64,000 nucleotides of DNA from Lantana camara. Lineage: Eukaryota > Streptophyta > Magnoliopsida > Lamiales > Verbenaceae. Of this stretch, positions 27,001-37,901 are shown piece after piece; the first letter of the stretch is position 1, and each line of letters opens with the position of its first letter. The stretch spans positions 80,778,001 to 80,842,000 of the forward strand of contig CM074862.1 of NCBI GenBank assembly GCA_037501455.1, in the 5' to 3' direction. Both the position numbers and the translations under genes were made by a program. The notes below the pieces were generated by a model. The model saw only the letters and a program-made list of their open reading frames with translations. It was not told where the DNA came from and ran no database searches.

Positions 27001-27886
27001 CCTATAGACATTTCATGGCCCTGCGATCAGTGGGGCATCGATATCGTGGGCCCATTGCCTATGGCAGTAGGACAGAAAAAGTTCATCATCCTAGCTATCG
27101 ATTACTTCACCAAATGGGCCGAGGCTGAGGCCATCGCAAAGATCACTGTTAGAGTGGTAAGGGACTTCATATGGAAGAACCTCATTTGCAGATACGGTAT
27201 TCCGAGGGTGCTTATTTCAGACAATGGATCGCAGTTCATAGCGGCGGACACAAGAGAATAGTGCTCAGAGTTAGGTATTGAGCAACGCTTCACTTCCGTG
27301 GGCCATCCTCAGGCCAATGGTCAAGCTGAAGTCACCAACAGCACCATTCAGCAACACTTAAAAACCATGCTTGAAAGTAAAAAAAGACGAGTGGGCTGAA
27401 GAGTTAGAAGGGGTTTTATGGGCGTACCGCACCACCACATGAGCGGCCACTGACGAAACTCCTTACTCACTTGTCTATGGTTTAGAAGCTATGATACCTG
27501 CTGAGATCGTGCATGAATCCGCTCGTGTAGCACACTTCGAGCCCGGGGCGAATCAAGAAAACAGAGCACTGGAGTTAGATCTCTTGGAAAAAAAGAGGGA
27601 CAAATCCTGGGTACGTATCCATGAGTACGAAGCATCTGTCTCTCGTCAATATAACAAGCAGGTCAAAGAAAGAACTTTCCAGTTAGGAGATTTAGTCCTG
27701 AAGCAGGTTGAAGTCTCAAAGCACGTGGGTAAGTTGGATCCCAATGGGAAGGCCCATTCAAAATCATACAAGTCAGAGCCAACAACACTTACACGCCCGA
27801 GACGCTCCAGGGCGAGCGTCTCCCCCGTCCGTGGAATGTATGCAACCTTCGACGGTTTTATGTGTAAAGTCTTAAGAATTTTGTAA
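24005..27886 (+). pseudogene. Tat pol remnant: protease, reverse transcriptase, RNase H, integrase
   Basis: Protease with VLVDNGCSVNVLPY near 24050 (the catalytic motif reads DNG). Reverse transcriptase about 24830-25450, with active site YVDDMIVKS near 25318. A first RNase H/connection region follows, then an archaeal-type RNase H near 26140-26355 (HTDGSS, NNKAEYEAL, YVDS), which fits the Tat lineage. Integrase about 26800-27480 has a CCKCQ zinc motif, WGIDIVGPLP, ISDNGSQF and HPQANGQAEV. The frame ends at 27886. Breaks include stops at 24221, 24661, 25446, 25935, 26356 and 27259 and frameshifts near 25050, 26870 and 27380. Gypsy order (integrase last) is clear. Confidence 0.87.
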
Positions 27887-28224
27887 AAACCCATTTCTGG
27901 GATTTGTGTACTTTTCATTTACAAGTGCTATTAATCAGAATGATTCTACTTCAAAAATATTGTTCTAGTTTGTGATAGGAGATTCCCCTTTGGATACCTA
28001 GGCCAGAGCCACACAGGTCCAAAGCGCGCGAATCCTACCCTTTTGACGAGCACCAAAATCCGACCTAGAGGTCCACCCTCGTTGGGAAATTGGACGAGCG
28101 CCGTAAACCTCCCCAAGGAGGAGGGTGGGTCCAACCGGGATCCGCTCCTGATTTATGCTCAAATTCTCCCAACAAGCACCCACACAGCGGCGCTCGAGGA
28201 AACCTCCTCACTCTTGAATGAACC

Positions 28225-28815
28225 CCTCGTGTCCAAACACTTGGGGGAAAACTTTTAGACAATTTTTCCCAAGTCTTGACCTGGGCCCCTCGAAGGGTGA
28301 CCCTCAAGTCCCCCAAGGCTTGGCAGATTTTTTAGTGACCCGGGAGCCCTCATAAAAGATCCCCTTGTACATAAACACTTAGGGAGAACTTTCAGAGCAC
28401 AAGTCTAAACCCTCGCTTCCGCAATGAAGTGTAGAGGCTCTAAATAGCTCAGGACACCCTCAAAGCGTGACCCTCATGGCAGAGATCCTTCGTGTTCAAA
28501 CACTTGGATGGAAAACTTTTAGACAAAATTTTCACAAGTCTTGACCCTTACGTCTGCAATGACTTGTCAAAATTCCTAAGTGACCAAGGATTCTCCTGCA
28601 GGCGCCCTTTGCGTCACACGCTCATGAAGAAAGAACATCAAGTGGGTATTCACAAGCCTTAACCAAGGCACCCTCAAAGTGGACCCTTGCGTGCACAAAG
28701 GCTTGGAAGAAACCCTTAAGTTGACCAGAGACCCTCGTGGGAACTCCCCTCGCGTCTTACATTTGAAAACAAACTTTCAGACAAATTTTTTTACAAGTCT
28801 CAATTAGGGCACCCT
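28225..28815 (+). repeat. Degenerate tandem repeats downstream of Tat pol
   Basis: Four or five diverged copies with a period of roughly 130 bp share the words AAACACTTGG, AACTTTTAGACAA and ACAAGTCTTGACC, near 28230, 28370, 28497 and 28764 with a weaker one near 28640. No coding potential was recognised. Tandem repeats between pol and the 3' LTR are common in Tat elements. Confidence 0.6.
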
Positions 28816-30465
28816 CGAAACAGGGCCCTCGTGTTTTCAAAAGACTTAGTAAAATTTGCAAATATTATGTGTTGCATTTACTTAGCTTCTTCACTCAGTT
28901 CTTTCTAACAAGAATGTGATAAAACAAGTATACAAGTAAAATACACAAGAAAGAATATTGCAACAAAAGAAAGTGTTCATTTATTCGAGGATCAAGGAGT
29001 CAACGCTCGGAGCTTACAGTTTACAAGGGCCTTCTCGCCCTTTAAAGATTCATGCAAGATTGAAAGAGAAATTACTCAAAAGAAACATAGGAAAAATTAC
29101 AAGACTGAAGGATCATCTCAAGCGCTTGGAATGGAGCCATCCTCCAAGTCCACCACTTCATTCTACGCTTTTTGTGTAGGGACTTGGGCTTGTTGGCCTT
29201 GGATAGCAGGAATGGCGGCGCTCCGCGGCTCAGTGGTCTCGACCGCAGGGGCGGAAGTTATCGCGTCGGTAGGCGGGGCAGAAGTATTCTCGTTGACTGG
29301 AGCTGGAGTACCCATTAGATGTTAGGAATAGTACCCTAGAAAGCCGATTGTATATCCGCTTTGTGCTTTTCCTTATTGTAATCATAGACAGTCTTTGAAT
29401 GAAATAACGAATTGAGACAACACTTCTTTATATGCTCTTGTTTGGTATGCGTTTACTTTAGCTGTGCATGTATGAGAACTCCCCTAATCCTGATGACTTT
29501 AGGACTCTACCATTTAGGTGAAATGGTTCATGAAACGAGCCCTATATCACATAAGTCATGATTAGTAAAATACTCCAAGCCGATGAGTCCTACAGACAGT
29601 GGGAGTGTCAACCTGACTCCTCTAAGGCTTGCTTGTGGGATCACGCCCTTAAGAAGGACCACCTAGTTTCATGGAGGTGCAAAGTGTATAGTTGATACGT
29701 GCGTGATACATGAGGGTGCTTACTTTAATAAGTAAGTTCACTGAGGTGCCCCGTGTGAGAACATTCCTAAATGGGAAAGGAAGTTTCTATTTCAGGAAAT
29801 GGAAACTTCCAGATTAGGAAATATCTCACGAGTCATTGATGTGATTAATTGATCCTTAGACTTGAGGTTCCTTGTCACTTTATGAGTTAACTCTGTAGTC
29901 TTAGGTATAAGCTTTAAAGGGTGTCGCCTTAGACAACTGATTCAAGGCTTATGCTGGGCCTACACAAGTGATTCATGAAAGTGAATGAGAATCAAGAAAG
30001 GACCTACACTTGCATTTGCAAGGTGATCTCTTATTGTGTAAGTCATTCATATGCCATATGGAGTCCTTGGCCGAGGCAGTAGATCAAGACATCAAGAAAA
30101 GGGTTTCTTGGATTGAGATCAAATGGATATGAAATGCACTTAGCTTTAAGACCGGATTATTAGGATTCTGATTATTCCCTTGCCCTAGATCTTGGTTGAG
30201 AGATAGTAAGTAGGAGGATTGTATCTCACATGAATCAATGACTTAAAGGTTCTGTCGAATCCGAACATTCCAATTCAGCTAGGGGTTAAACACCTATTGC
30301 TAGACTATGGTCGTTTAATCTGTGGACTGATTAATTAATTAGTGAATTAATTAATTAGGGTCACTGCTAATTGAATTGAGAACCTAGAGGGTCACACATA
30401 ACAGCTTGGTTACATGAGTTGAGGCTTAAAAATGATTAAACGAGTTAATCGGGCCAAGAGGGTTC

Positions 30466-30538
30466 CACACGTGTGAAATCACACGTGTGGCTCACGTGAG
30501 TGACACGTGTCGCTGTGACACGTGTCACACACGTGTGA
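30466..30538. promoter_or_regulatory. CACGTG (G-box) palindrome cluster in the Angela LTR
   Basis: Six palindromes share the CACGTG centre with differing symmetric flanks (CACACGTGTG, CTCACGTGAG, GACACGTGTC) within 73 bp, about 350-415 bases upstream of the TATA box. G-boxes bind plant bZIP and bHLH factors, for example in abscisic acid and light responses. Activity here is inferred. The 3' LTR has four (39048-39094). Confidence 0.6.
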
Positions 30539-30880
30539 ATATATATATATATTGTATATATATGTATTAAATAATTAAATGTGTTAATTATTTAATAGAC
30601 TTTGGTTTAATTTTGAAATAAAAAGAAAGTCTTATTTTGGAGAAAAATAATCTAGTTAATTAATTATGAATTAATTAATTAGATAAAATAAGTTATTTAT
30701 TTTAAATAAATAAAGTATAAAATTATCCAAAAATAGTTTGGATATTTTTAGCTCTCCTAAAGTTGATTTGAATTTGAATTCAAAGTCAAAGTTGGAAATT
30801 ACTTGATGATCAAGTAATAGGAGAGAGAGAGACCAAAATCCTAGCCCATTAAGGACTAGGAATTTCGGCACTCCCTTTCT

Positions 30881-30906
30881 TATAAATAGGGGAGCTCGAG
30901 CTCCCC
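30881..30906 (+). promoter_or_regulatory. TATA box and adjoining palindrome in the Angela 5' LTR
   Basis: TATAAATA at 30881-30888 runs straight into the 18-bp perfect palindrome GGGGAGCTCGAGCTCCCC. Both are conserved in the 3' LTR (TATA at 39437-39444). Confidence 0.75.
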
Positions 30907-31277
30907 TTAGAGCTAATTGACAATTCTTTTGGTTCATGTGTTGAACACCTTCCTTTCTCCAAGATAAACAAAACCCTAGGTTAAGCCTAAACACTAACTA
31001 GAGAACTAACATCCTTACTAGTTAGATTGTGATCAAGTTGGTGGACTTTCTCTAGAGACTTCAAGTTAGAAGTTTGAAGATTCGAGCTTTACCAAGGAGA
31101 GGGGATCAAGCCACGAGAAGAGCGTTCTTGGGTGGCTTGAAACGCTTCAAGAAAGAATAAAAGGAAAAGTAAGTTTTCTATCTCTACGAATTTGGTTACA
31201 AGATTGCGAGTCCAAGGTCGTTTTGTTGGGAAAATTTTTTAAATTCCACTGGTTTCTGATTCGTGTTTCCCAACAAG

Positions 31278-31289
31278 TGGTATCAGAGC
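31278..31289 (+). other. Primer binding site of the Angela element
   Basis: TGGTATCAGAGC, complementary to initiator methionine tRNA, two bases after the 5' LTR end. Confidence 0.92.
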
Positions 31290-33547
31290 CACCTCGTTAA
31301 TCGTGTTTCTGATTCGTCTCAATTAATTTGAATTTGGTAGAAATTCTTAGGCTTAGATGCGAATTAGGTATTCATGAGTTCTTTTAGAAAGCCTGAATTA
31401 TGAAACTGTAACTTTTCTTGAATTTCTGAAACTGTTTTCTTAAATTGTGTTTTTGAAAACCGTTTTGATTAAATTCTATTTAAATCGTATTTTTCTAATT
31501 TTGGATTGAACCGGGTTTTGGAGAAATCCAAAATACGAAACGGAACACGAAAAGGACGAGCCTAGGCGTGCTAGCACGTCGCACGCCCAGGCCCGTCGCC
31601 GCCGCCCAGCCCTTCCGCAACCGCTCGGGAGGCCCTCCCGCGCGCGCCTAGGCGCGCCCGCTCGCCTGTCCCGAAACCGCGCGGGACAGCCGCCAGCACG
31701 CTCCCGCAACCGCGCGGGAGCACCTGCCCGGCATCGCCCGCACGTGAGTAGCAGCAAGCTGCGCACGTTGCGCGCGGACTGGCAGCGCGAGCTGCCGGCA
31801 CCGTGCGAGGCTGGCGCACGACGCTGCGCGGCGAGCAGGTGCTCGTTCCGGGCGATTCCGGGCCCGATTTTCGCGTTTTCGTGTTTTCGGTCCTTGAAAT
31901 CCCGATTTAATTTTTCTGTAAAATTTTGTTTTATTAAATTTGAATTATTTTTGAAATAATTGTTTAAATTGGGATTTTGAAAATTAAGCGATTTAACTCT
32001 TGAAAAATTACAATTTTTGTTTTCTGAAAATATTGAAAGAATAAAATTATTAATTTTCAGAAATTTATTGGAATTTTATTAGTTTAATGTTTTTCGGGTT
32101 TTATTGAAAAGGCTCTTGAATAAGAATTGCATCTAAGTCGTGTTTTAAGTCATTAGGACTTGAAACGAGAATTTTAATTTATTGGCTAAATTTAAATTCT
32201 CGCAAAAGCATGTTAGGTGATCATGGGTTTAGATCTATGTATGGTTTTAATTTATGCACATGGATGGTTTAAATTGGGGTTGGAGCCCTATAGTTGCGTT
32301 TTTTAATTGAGGTTGGAGCCTCACTTATGTGCGTACTGTTATGTAATTTATTATGTGGCTTTCCATAATACTGTTTTTGAGGCCGGGGTATGCCCCGTGT
32401 AATTGTCTAAGGCCAATATGAAGATTGAGCCTTATTACTTTATGTCTTTTTCCTTTTATTGTAATTTGAGAGTAGAGATAGGTGGTGAGGTTTTATTTTC
32501 ATTTTGGAGACAATGCACCCATAGAGTAAGATGGACCACATTCAAGTAACAAGGAGGCCATAAGTGAAGACCCCTCAAAATGTTAGGGAGGGGAATCTCA
32601 ATTGTTAAATGTAATAGAGATAGGGCTCGTATTTTGTTACTGCTTTCCCTTATGTGATTTAAACTGTTTATGTGGCATGTATGTTAGAACTTGTGATTGT
32701 GGAGTGGCTCCCACATATCACGCATAAGATAGGTAGAACCCATGATCATTACATGTTAGTATCATGCTAGGACATGTTATCTGTTTATGTGCTTGTTTGA
32801 AATGCATTTAAGTGTACTTGCATTAATCAAGACTAATAAAATTGGATAACATATATGTTGGTGAGGTCGAACCGGACAACTCTCCGGTTGATTCGAAAAT
32901 TCCCATTAAATATTATGCTAATTTCGAACAAATAGGTGTTTAATTCGAGATGCAAATTTTGAATTAAATTCCTAGCATTCCATCAATAGGTTTTAAGTTT
33001 AGTAAGTGAAACTAGTTATTGTCCGCAAGTCGTGGGATAGCTAGTGGAGCTTATTAGTTCTTAGTTACCTAAATTGACCATTTTAAATGATCAATATTTC
33101 ATGAGCGATTTTAGCGAGGGCGATGTCCGCGAGTCGTGGGTCGTTCGAACTAAGTTTTGGTCATGATCTTATGATTGATGGGTTTAGCTTAACGCCTAAG
33201 TAAATATGGATGTCGCACGAGTCGTGGGTCCATATTGAAAGAAAGATGATGCAAAAACAATTACTAAGAGTTCTAAAGGTGTTAGAATTGGTAAATTGTA
33301 CCTACCTAGGGTTCTTACTTAGAATGTCCGCGAGTCGTGGGTTCGAGGTAAAATGCCTAGGATCTTAGTACCTATTGGGAAACGTGTTCCTCTTAGATCT
33401 TTGGGAATTCTAGATCTTTGAAAAACAGTGGGAGCTACAATAGATTAAAGACCTTATCTTTTGTATATCGTTATAATTCAGCATGCTCACGAGTTCTCTG
33501 TTTTACCATTTAGGTCGTAGATTCTGTGACTCTCTACGTGTTTTGAA
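31290..33547 (+). other. Angela untranslated leader with three hairpin families
   Basis: A 2.26-kb non-coding leader lies between the primer site and the gag ATG. It holds a GC-rich island (31559-31870) within AT-rich DNA, with hairpins sharing an (A)ACCGC loop (31611-31721); a second group with TGGA or TATG loops (32275-32434); and four hairpins sharing the loop TGTCCGCGAGTCGTGGG (33012-33356). Retroelement leaders usually carry dimerisation and packaging signals, so such a role is plausible but inferred. Confidence 0.65.
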
Positions 33548-36500
33548 ATGGCAACCAAAAACCCTCTTGTATCGATCCTCGAGTCAAACAAGTTGACTGG
33601 TCCCAACTACTCTGATTGGCTGAGGAATCTAAAAATCATTTTAGATTCTGAGAAGAGAACTTATGTTCTCTTCGAAGGGGAGCCTAGTCCCGAAGGGGAG
33701 GCTCCCACTCGGGCCGAGCGGGACGCGATTCAGAAGTGGAAGGATGATAATCTCCAAGCCCGTTGCCTTATGTTGGCTAACATGTCTCCGGACTTGCAAA
33801 GGCAACATGAGGCCATGGAATTCGCTTGGGAGATTTACGACCACTTAGAGCAACTTTACCGCCCTCATGAACGTGTTACAAGGTATAACACTTCGAAGGA
33901 ATTGTTCCACTTGAGAATGAGGGAAGGTTCAAGTGTCCATGAATATGGACTCAAGTTTCTTGCCCTTACTGAGAAACTTGCCTCCATGGACATGCCACTG
34001 AAAGATGAGCTTTCAGTGGATTTGTTGCTAGCTTCGCTCCCACCATCATTCAACCCATTTGTCCTTAACTTCAATATAAATCATGCTGGTGCTACTGTAG
34101 CTGAGCTGATTAGTCAGCTTGTGACTGCTGAAAGCACGATCAAGAAGGACAATAAGGTTTTGATGGTGAATGCTCCATCTTCCTCTTCTGGGCCTTCTAA
34201 AGGTAAGGGCAAGAAAGCCCAAAAGAAGAAGAAGAAACCCCTTAGGCCCACTGGTGGCATTTCGAAGGGGAAGGCCCAAAAGAAGAAGCGTGATCAGAAA
34301 GAGGATGTTTGCTTCCATTGTGGCAAAGCGGGACATTGGAGGAGAAACTGCCCAAAGTACAAGGCTGCTCTAAAGAAAGGTATCTTTCTCGTTGAAGTAA
34401 ATCTTTCTATTAATTCTAGTTCTTGGGTACTTGATACCGGTTGTGGAACTCATATCTGTAATGATGTACAGATGCTAAGTGAAGTCCAACAACTCAAAGA
34501 AGGAGAATGTGTCCTGAAGATCGGTGATGGCTCAAACGTTGAAGCTCGAGCTTTAGGCACAATTAGATTAGATTTAGGTAGTTTTGAGTTAATCTTAAAT
34601 AAAGTCCTTTATGTACCGAGCATTATTCGTAATATAATTTCAGTTCCAATATTAGATTGTGAAGGTTATGAAACTTATATTAACAATGGTAAATATTTTA
34701 TCAAACGGAACAACTCTTCCGTTCACATCGGTACTCTAAATAATGGACTTTACCTAACTCAAAATATCAATATCATGAATATACAACGAGAAACGAAGCG
34801 TAAGAGAGATGACAAAGTTTCAGCTCCCTTATGGCACGCTAGATTAGGACACATTTCCAAGAACAGAATTAGCAAGATAAACACTTTAGGATCATTCTCT
34901 GAAAATGATCTTAAGGAGTTAACTTCTTGCGAATCCTGTCTCAAAGGAAAAATGTCCAAAGTCCCTTTTAAAGGAACTGTGGAACGTGCCACTAAGGTTT
35001 TGGATTTGATCCATACTGATGTTTGTGGACCGCTTAATGTAAGCACTAGAAACAATCATCAGTATTTCATAACCTTTACTGATGACTTTAGTCGGTATGG
35101 TTATGTATACTTAATGAAGTATAAATCTGAAGCTTTTGAGAAATTCTTAGAATTTCAAAGGGAGGTTGAGAACCAAACTGGTCACAAGATCAAAGCACTT
35201 CAATCTGATCGAGGAGGCGAGTATCTTAGTGAAGAATTCCTTAATCATCTCAAAGATAATGGGATTATCTCTCAGTGGACTCCTCCGGGAACTCCTCAGC
35301 TTAATGGAGTTTCTGAGAGAAGGAATCGAACCCTACTTGATATGGTTCGTTCCATGATGAGTTTCACTGACTTACCACCTTCTTTCTGGGGTTATGCCCT
35401 AGAAAGTGCAGCAAAGATTCTGAATCTAGTTCCCTCTAAGTCAGTCCCTAAAACGCCCTATGAAATGTGGCATGGTAAAATCCCTAGTTATTCTTACTTA
35501 AGAATTTGGGGTTATCCTGCTTACGTGAAGAGGACAGTGGGAGATAAGTTAGAATCTCGTTCTAACTTATGCTACTCTGTAGGTTATCCTAAGGAATCCA
35601 TAGGATACTACTTCTATGATCAATCTGAGCAAAAGGTGTTTGTTTCCAGAAATGCCACTTTTCTTGAGGAACCGTTCCTTAAAGAAAAGAAAGGCAAGAT
35701 CATAGAATTAGAATTAGAAGAAGTACAAAGTGATCCCACACCACCCACTGAAGAAACGTCCCCTTCTGATCAACTACAACCAATCACGAATTTCGATACA
35801 CACGTAAATCCTCCTCTGAGGCGTTCTGAACGCACTCCTAGACAGCCGAAGAGATGGAATGGATTATTCCATGAAATCTCTCAAAAGGATAATGATCCTT
35901 TAACATATGAGGAGGCACTTTCAGATTCTGACTCTGAACAGTGGATAGAAGCCATGAAATCCGAAATGGATTCCATGAACTCCAACCAAGTTTGGACCTT
36001 GGTAGATTTGCCTGATGGGGTCAAACCCATAGGTTGCAAATGGATCTTTAAGAGAAAGCTTGGAGTTGATGGAAGCATTGCAGCTTACAAAGCAAGACTG
36101 GTTGCAAAAGGATTCACTCAAAGACCTGGCGTGGACTTTGATGAAACTTTTTCACCAGTTGCAATGCAAAAGTCTATTCGGATCATGTTTGCCATTGCTG
36201 CGTATTATGACTACGGGATATGGCAAATGGATGTGAAAACTGCCTTTCTCAATGGCGACATTGATGAAGACATTTATATGGAGCAACCCATAGGTTTCAC
36301 ATTCAGTGGGAGTGAGCAAAGGGTTTGCAAACTCCAAAGATCAATCTATGGATTGAAACAGGCTTCTAGGAATTGGAACATTCGATTTGATGAATCAGTC
36401 AAAGCGTTTGGCTTCATTCAAATTTCGAATGAGTCCTGTGTGTATAGAAAGGAATCGGAGACCTCAGTGCAATTCTTAGTACTTTATGTTGATGACATCC

Positions 36501-37885
36501 TTCTTATTGGGAATTCGAAGGATGACATGAAAGTGACTAAGTTATGGTTATCGAACCAATTCGATATGAAAGATCTTGGTGATGCGTCCTATATCCTTGG
36601 AATTAAAATCTATAGAGATAGATCTAGAAGGTTAATAGGACTATCACAGTCGATGTACATTGACAAAGTATTGAAAAGATTCAATATGGAGTCAGCAAAG
36701 GTTAAGAACCTTCCTATGAGTGTAGGAACATGTCTTTCAAAGAAGATGTGTCCTGAGACTAACCTTGAGAAGGAAAGAATGACTCATACACCTTATGCAT
36801 CAGCAATAGGTAGCATAATGTATGCAATGTTATGTACTCGACCGGATGTGGCTTATGCACTTAGTGTAACAAGTCGTTTCCAATCTGACCCTGGAGATGG
36901 TCACTGGGCTGCCGTGAAGAATATTCTTAAGTACTTGAAAAGTACTAAAGATTTATTCTTAGTTTACGGAGGTCAGAAAGATCTTACTGTCGAAGGATAC
37001 TGCGATGCAAGCTTTGCATCTGACTTAGATGATTTTAGAGATAAAGATTTTCGCCCATCCGAACTATGACCCTTTTGACATTTCACCATCCCAACTATTT
37101 TTCACCCGAAACCGCCATCTAAACTTTCAATTTCTGACAAACCACCATCCCACAGCGGTTTTGACCCTTTTTTGAGCGGTTTTGACTCTTTTATCAGCGG
37201 TTTTGGATGTTTTAACGCATAATCTATGGAAAAATAACAAAGAGAGACATAATTACATGTGTTAAAACATCCAAAACCGCTGAAAAAAGAGTAAAAACCA
37301 CTCAAAAAAGGGTCAAAACCGCTATGGGATGGTGGTTTGTCAGGAATTGAAAGTTTAGATGGCGGTTTCGGGTGAAAAATAGTTGGGATGGTGAAATGCC
37401 AAAAGGGTCATAGTTCGGATGGGCAAAAATCTTTATCTCATGATTTTAAGTCAATATCAGGATACATTTTCTGCCTAAACGGCGGAGTAGTGAGTTGGAA
37501 GAGTTCCAAGCAAACTACCACTGCAGATTCGACCACTGAGGCCGAATACTTAGCTACAAATGATGCAGCTAAGGAAGGTGTTTGGATTAGAAACTTCATT
37601 CAAGAGTTGAATGTTGTTCCTAGCATGAAAGACCCCATTACTGTGTTCTGTGACAACACTGGGGCGGTTGCTCAAGCAAGAGAACCTAGATCTCACCAAC
37701 GGACCAAGCACATTATGAGGAAGTATCACCTAATCCGTGATATTATCAAAAGAGGAGATGTGCTAATTGAAAGGGTCACATCAGCAGAGAACGTGGCAGA
37801 TCCACTTACTAAACCCCTTAGTCGAGAAGCTTTCCAAGGTCATCTTCAGAAGATGGGACTTAGAGTAGCTTTAGAATGGCTTTGA
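33548..37885 (+). pseudogene. Angela-type gag-pol polyprotein, interrupted by a MITE
   Basis: One frame begins at the ATG at 33548. Gag capsid region about residues 1-200; a Lys-rich linker; zinc knuckle CFHCGKAGHWRRNC at 255-268; protease with DTG near 295; integrase zinc region (LWHARLGHI near 427) and core (LIHTDVCGPL, LQSDRGGEY, SERRNR, about 485-590); reverse transcriptase from about 830 with YVDDILLI near 980; RNase H from about 1150. At 37037 a 402-bp MITE plus a 9-bp duplication interrupts RNase H between its first acidic motif (YCDASFASD) and the second (TEAEYLA), adding a stop at 37067-37069. The insert with duplication is 411 bp, a multiple of three, and the frame resumes to the stop at 37883-37885. 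I see no other break. As it stands it would yield a protein lacking most of RNase H. Confidence 0.92.
37038..37439. mobile_element. Palindromic Mutator-type MITE in Angela RNase H
   Basis: 402 bp, almost entirely one long inverted repeat starting GAGATAAAGATTTT and ending with its complement, around a short centre. A perfect 9-bp target duplication ATGATTTTA lies at 37029-37037 and 37440-37448. The 9-bp duplication and long terminal repeats point to the Mutator superfamily. It contains repeated GCGGTTTTGA(C/T) words. No coding sequence. Confidence 0.9.
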
Positions 37886-37890
37886 CGGGC

Positions 37891-37901
37891 AAGTGGGAGA
37901 T
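37891..37901 (+). other. Polypurine tract of the Angela element
   Basis: AAGTGGGAGAT(T) immediately precedes the 3' LTR start TGTTAGG, shortly after the pol stop codon. Confidence 0.85.

Larger units (their letters stand above)
29320..31275 (+). repeat. Angela 5' LTR
   Basis: 1956 bp, TGTTAGGAATAG to TTTCCCAACA. The promoter box TATAAATA is at 30881-30888. It is immediately followed by the perfect palindrome GGGGAGCTCGAGCTCCCC (30889-30906), which would sit close to the transcription start. It has six CACGTG-centred palindromes against four in the 3' LTR. Confidence 0.92.

Noticed and set aside
31476..31766. Arg/Ala-rich ORFs in the Angela leader
   Set aside because: Caused by the GC-rich island; hairpin structure explains the sequence better, and no initiation context or motif is seen.
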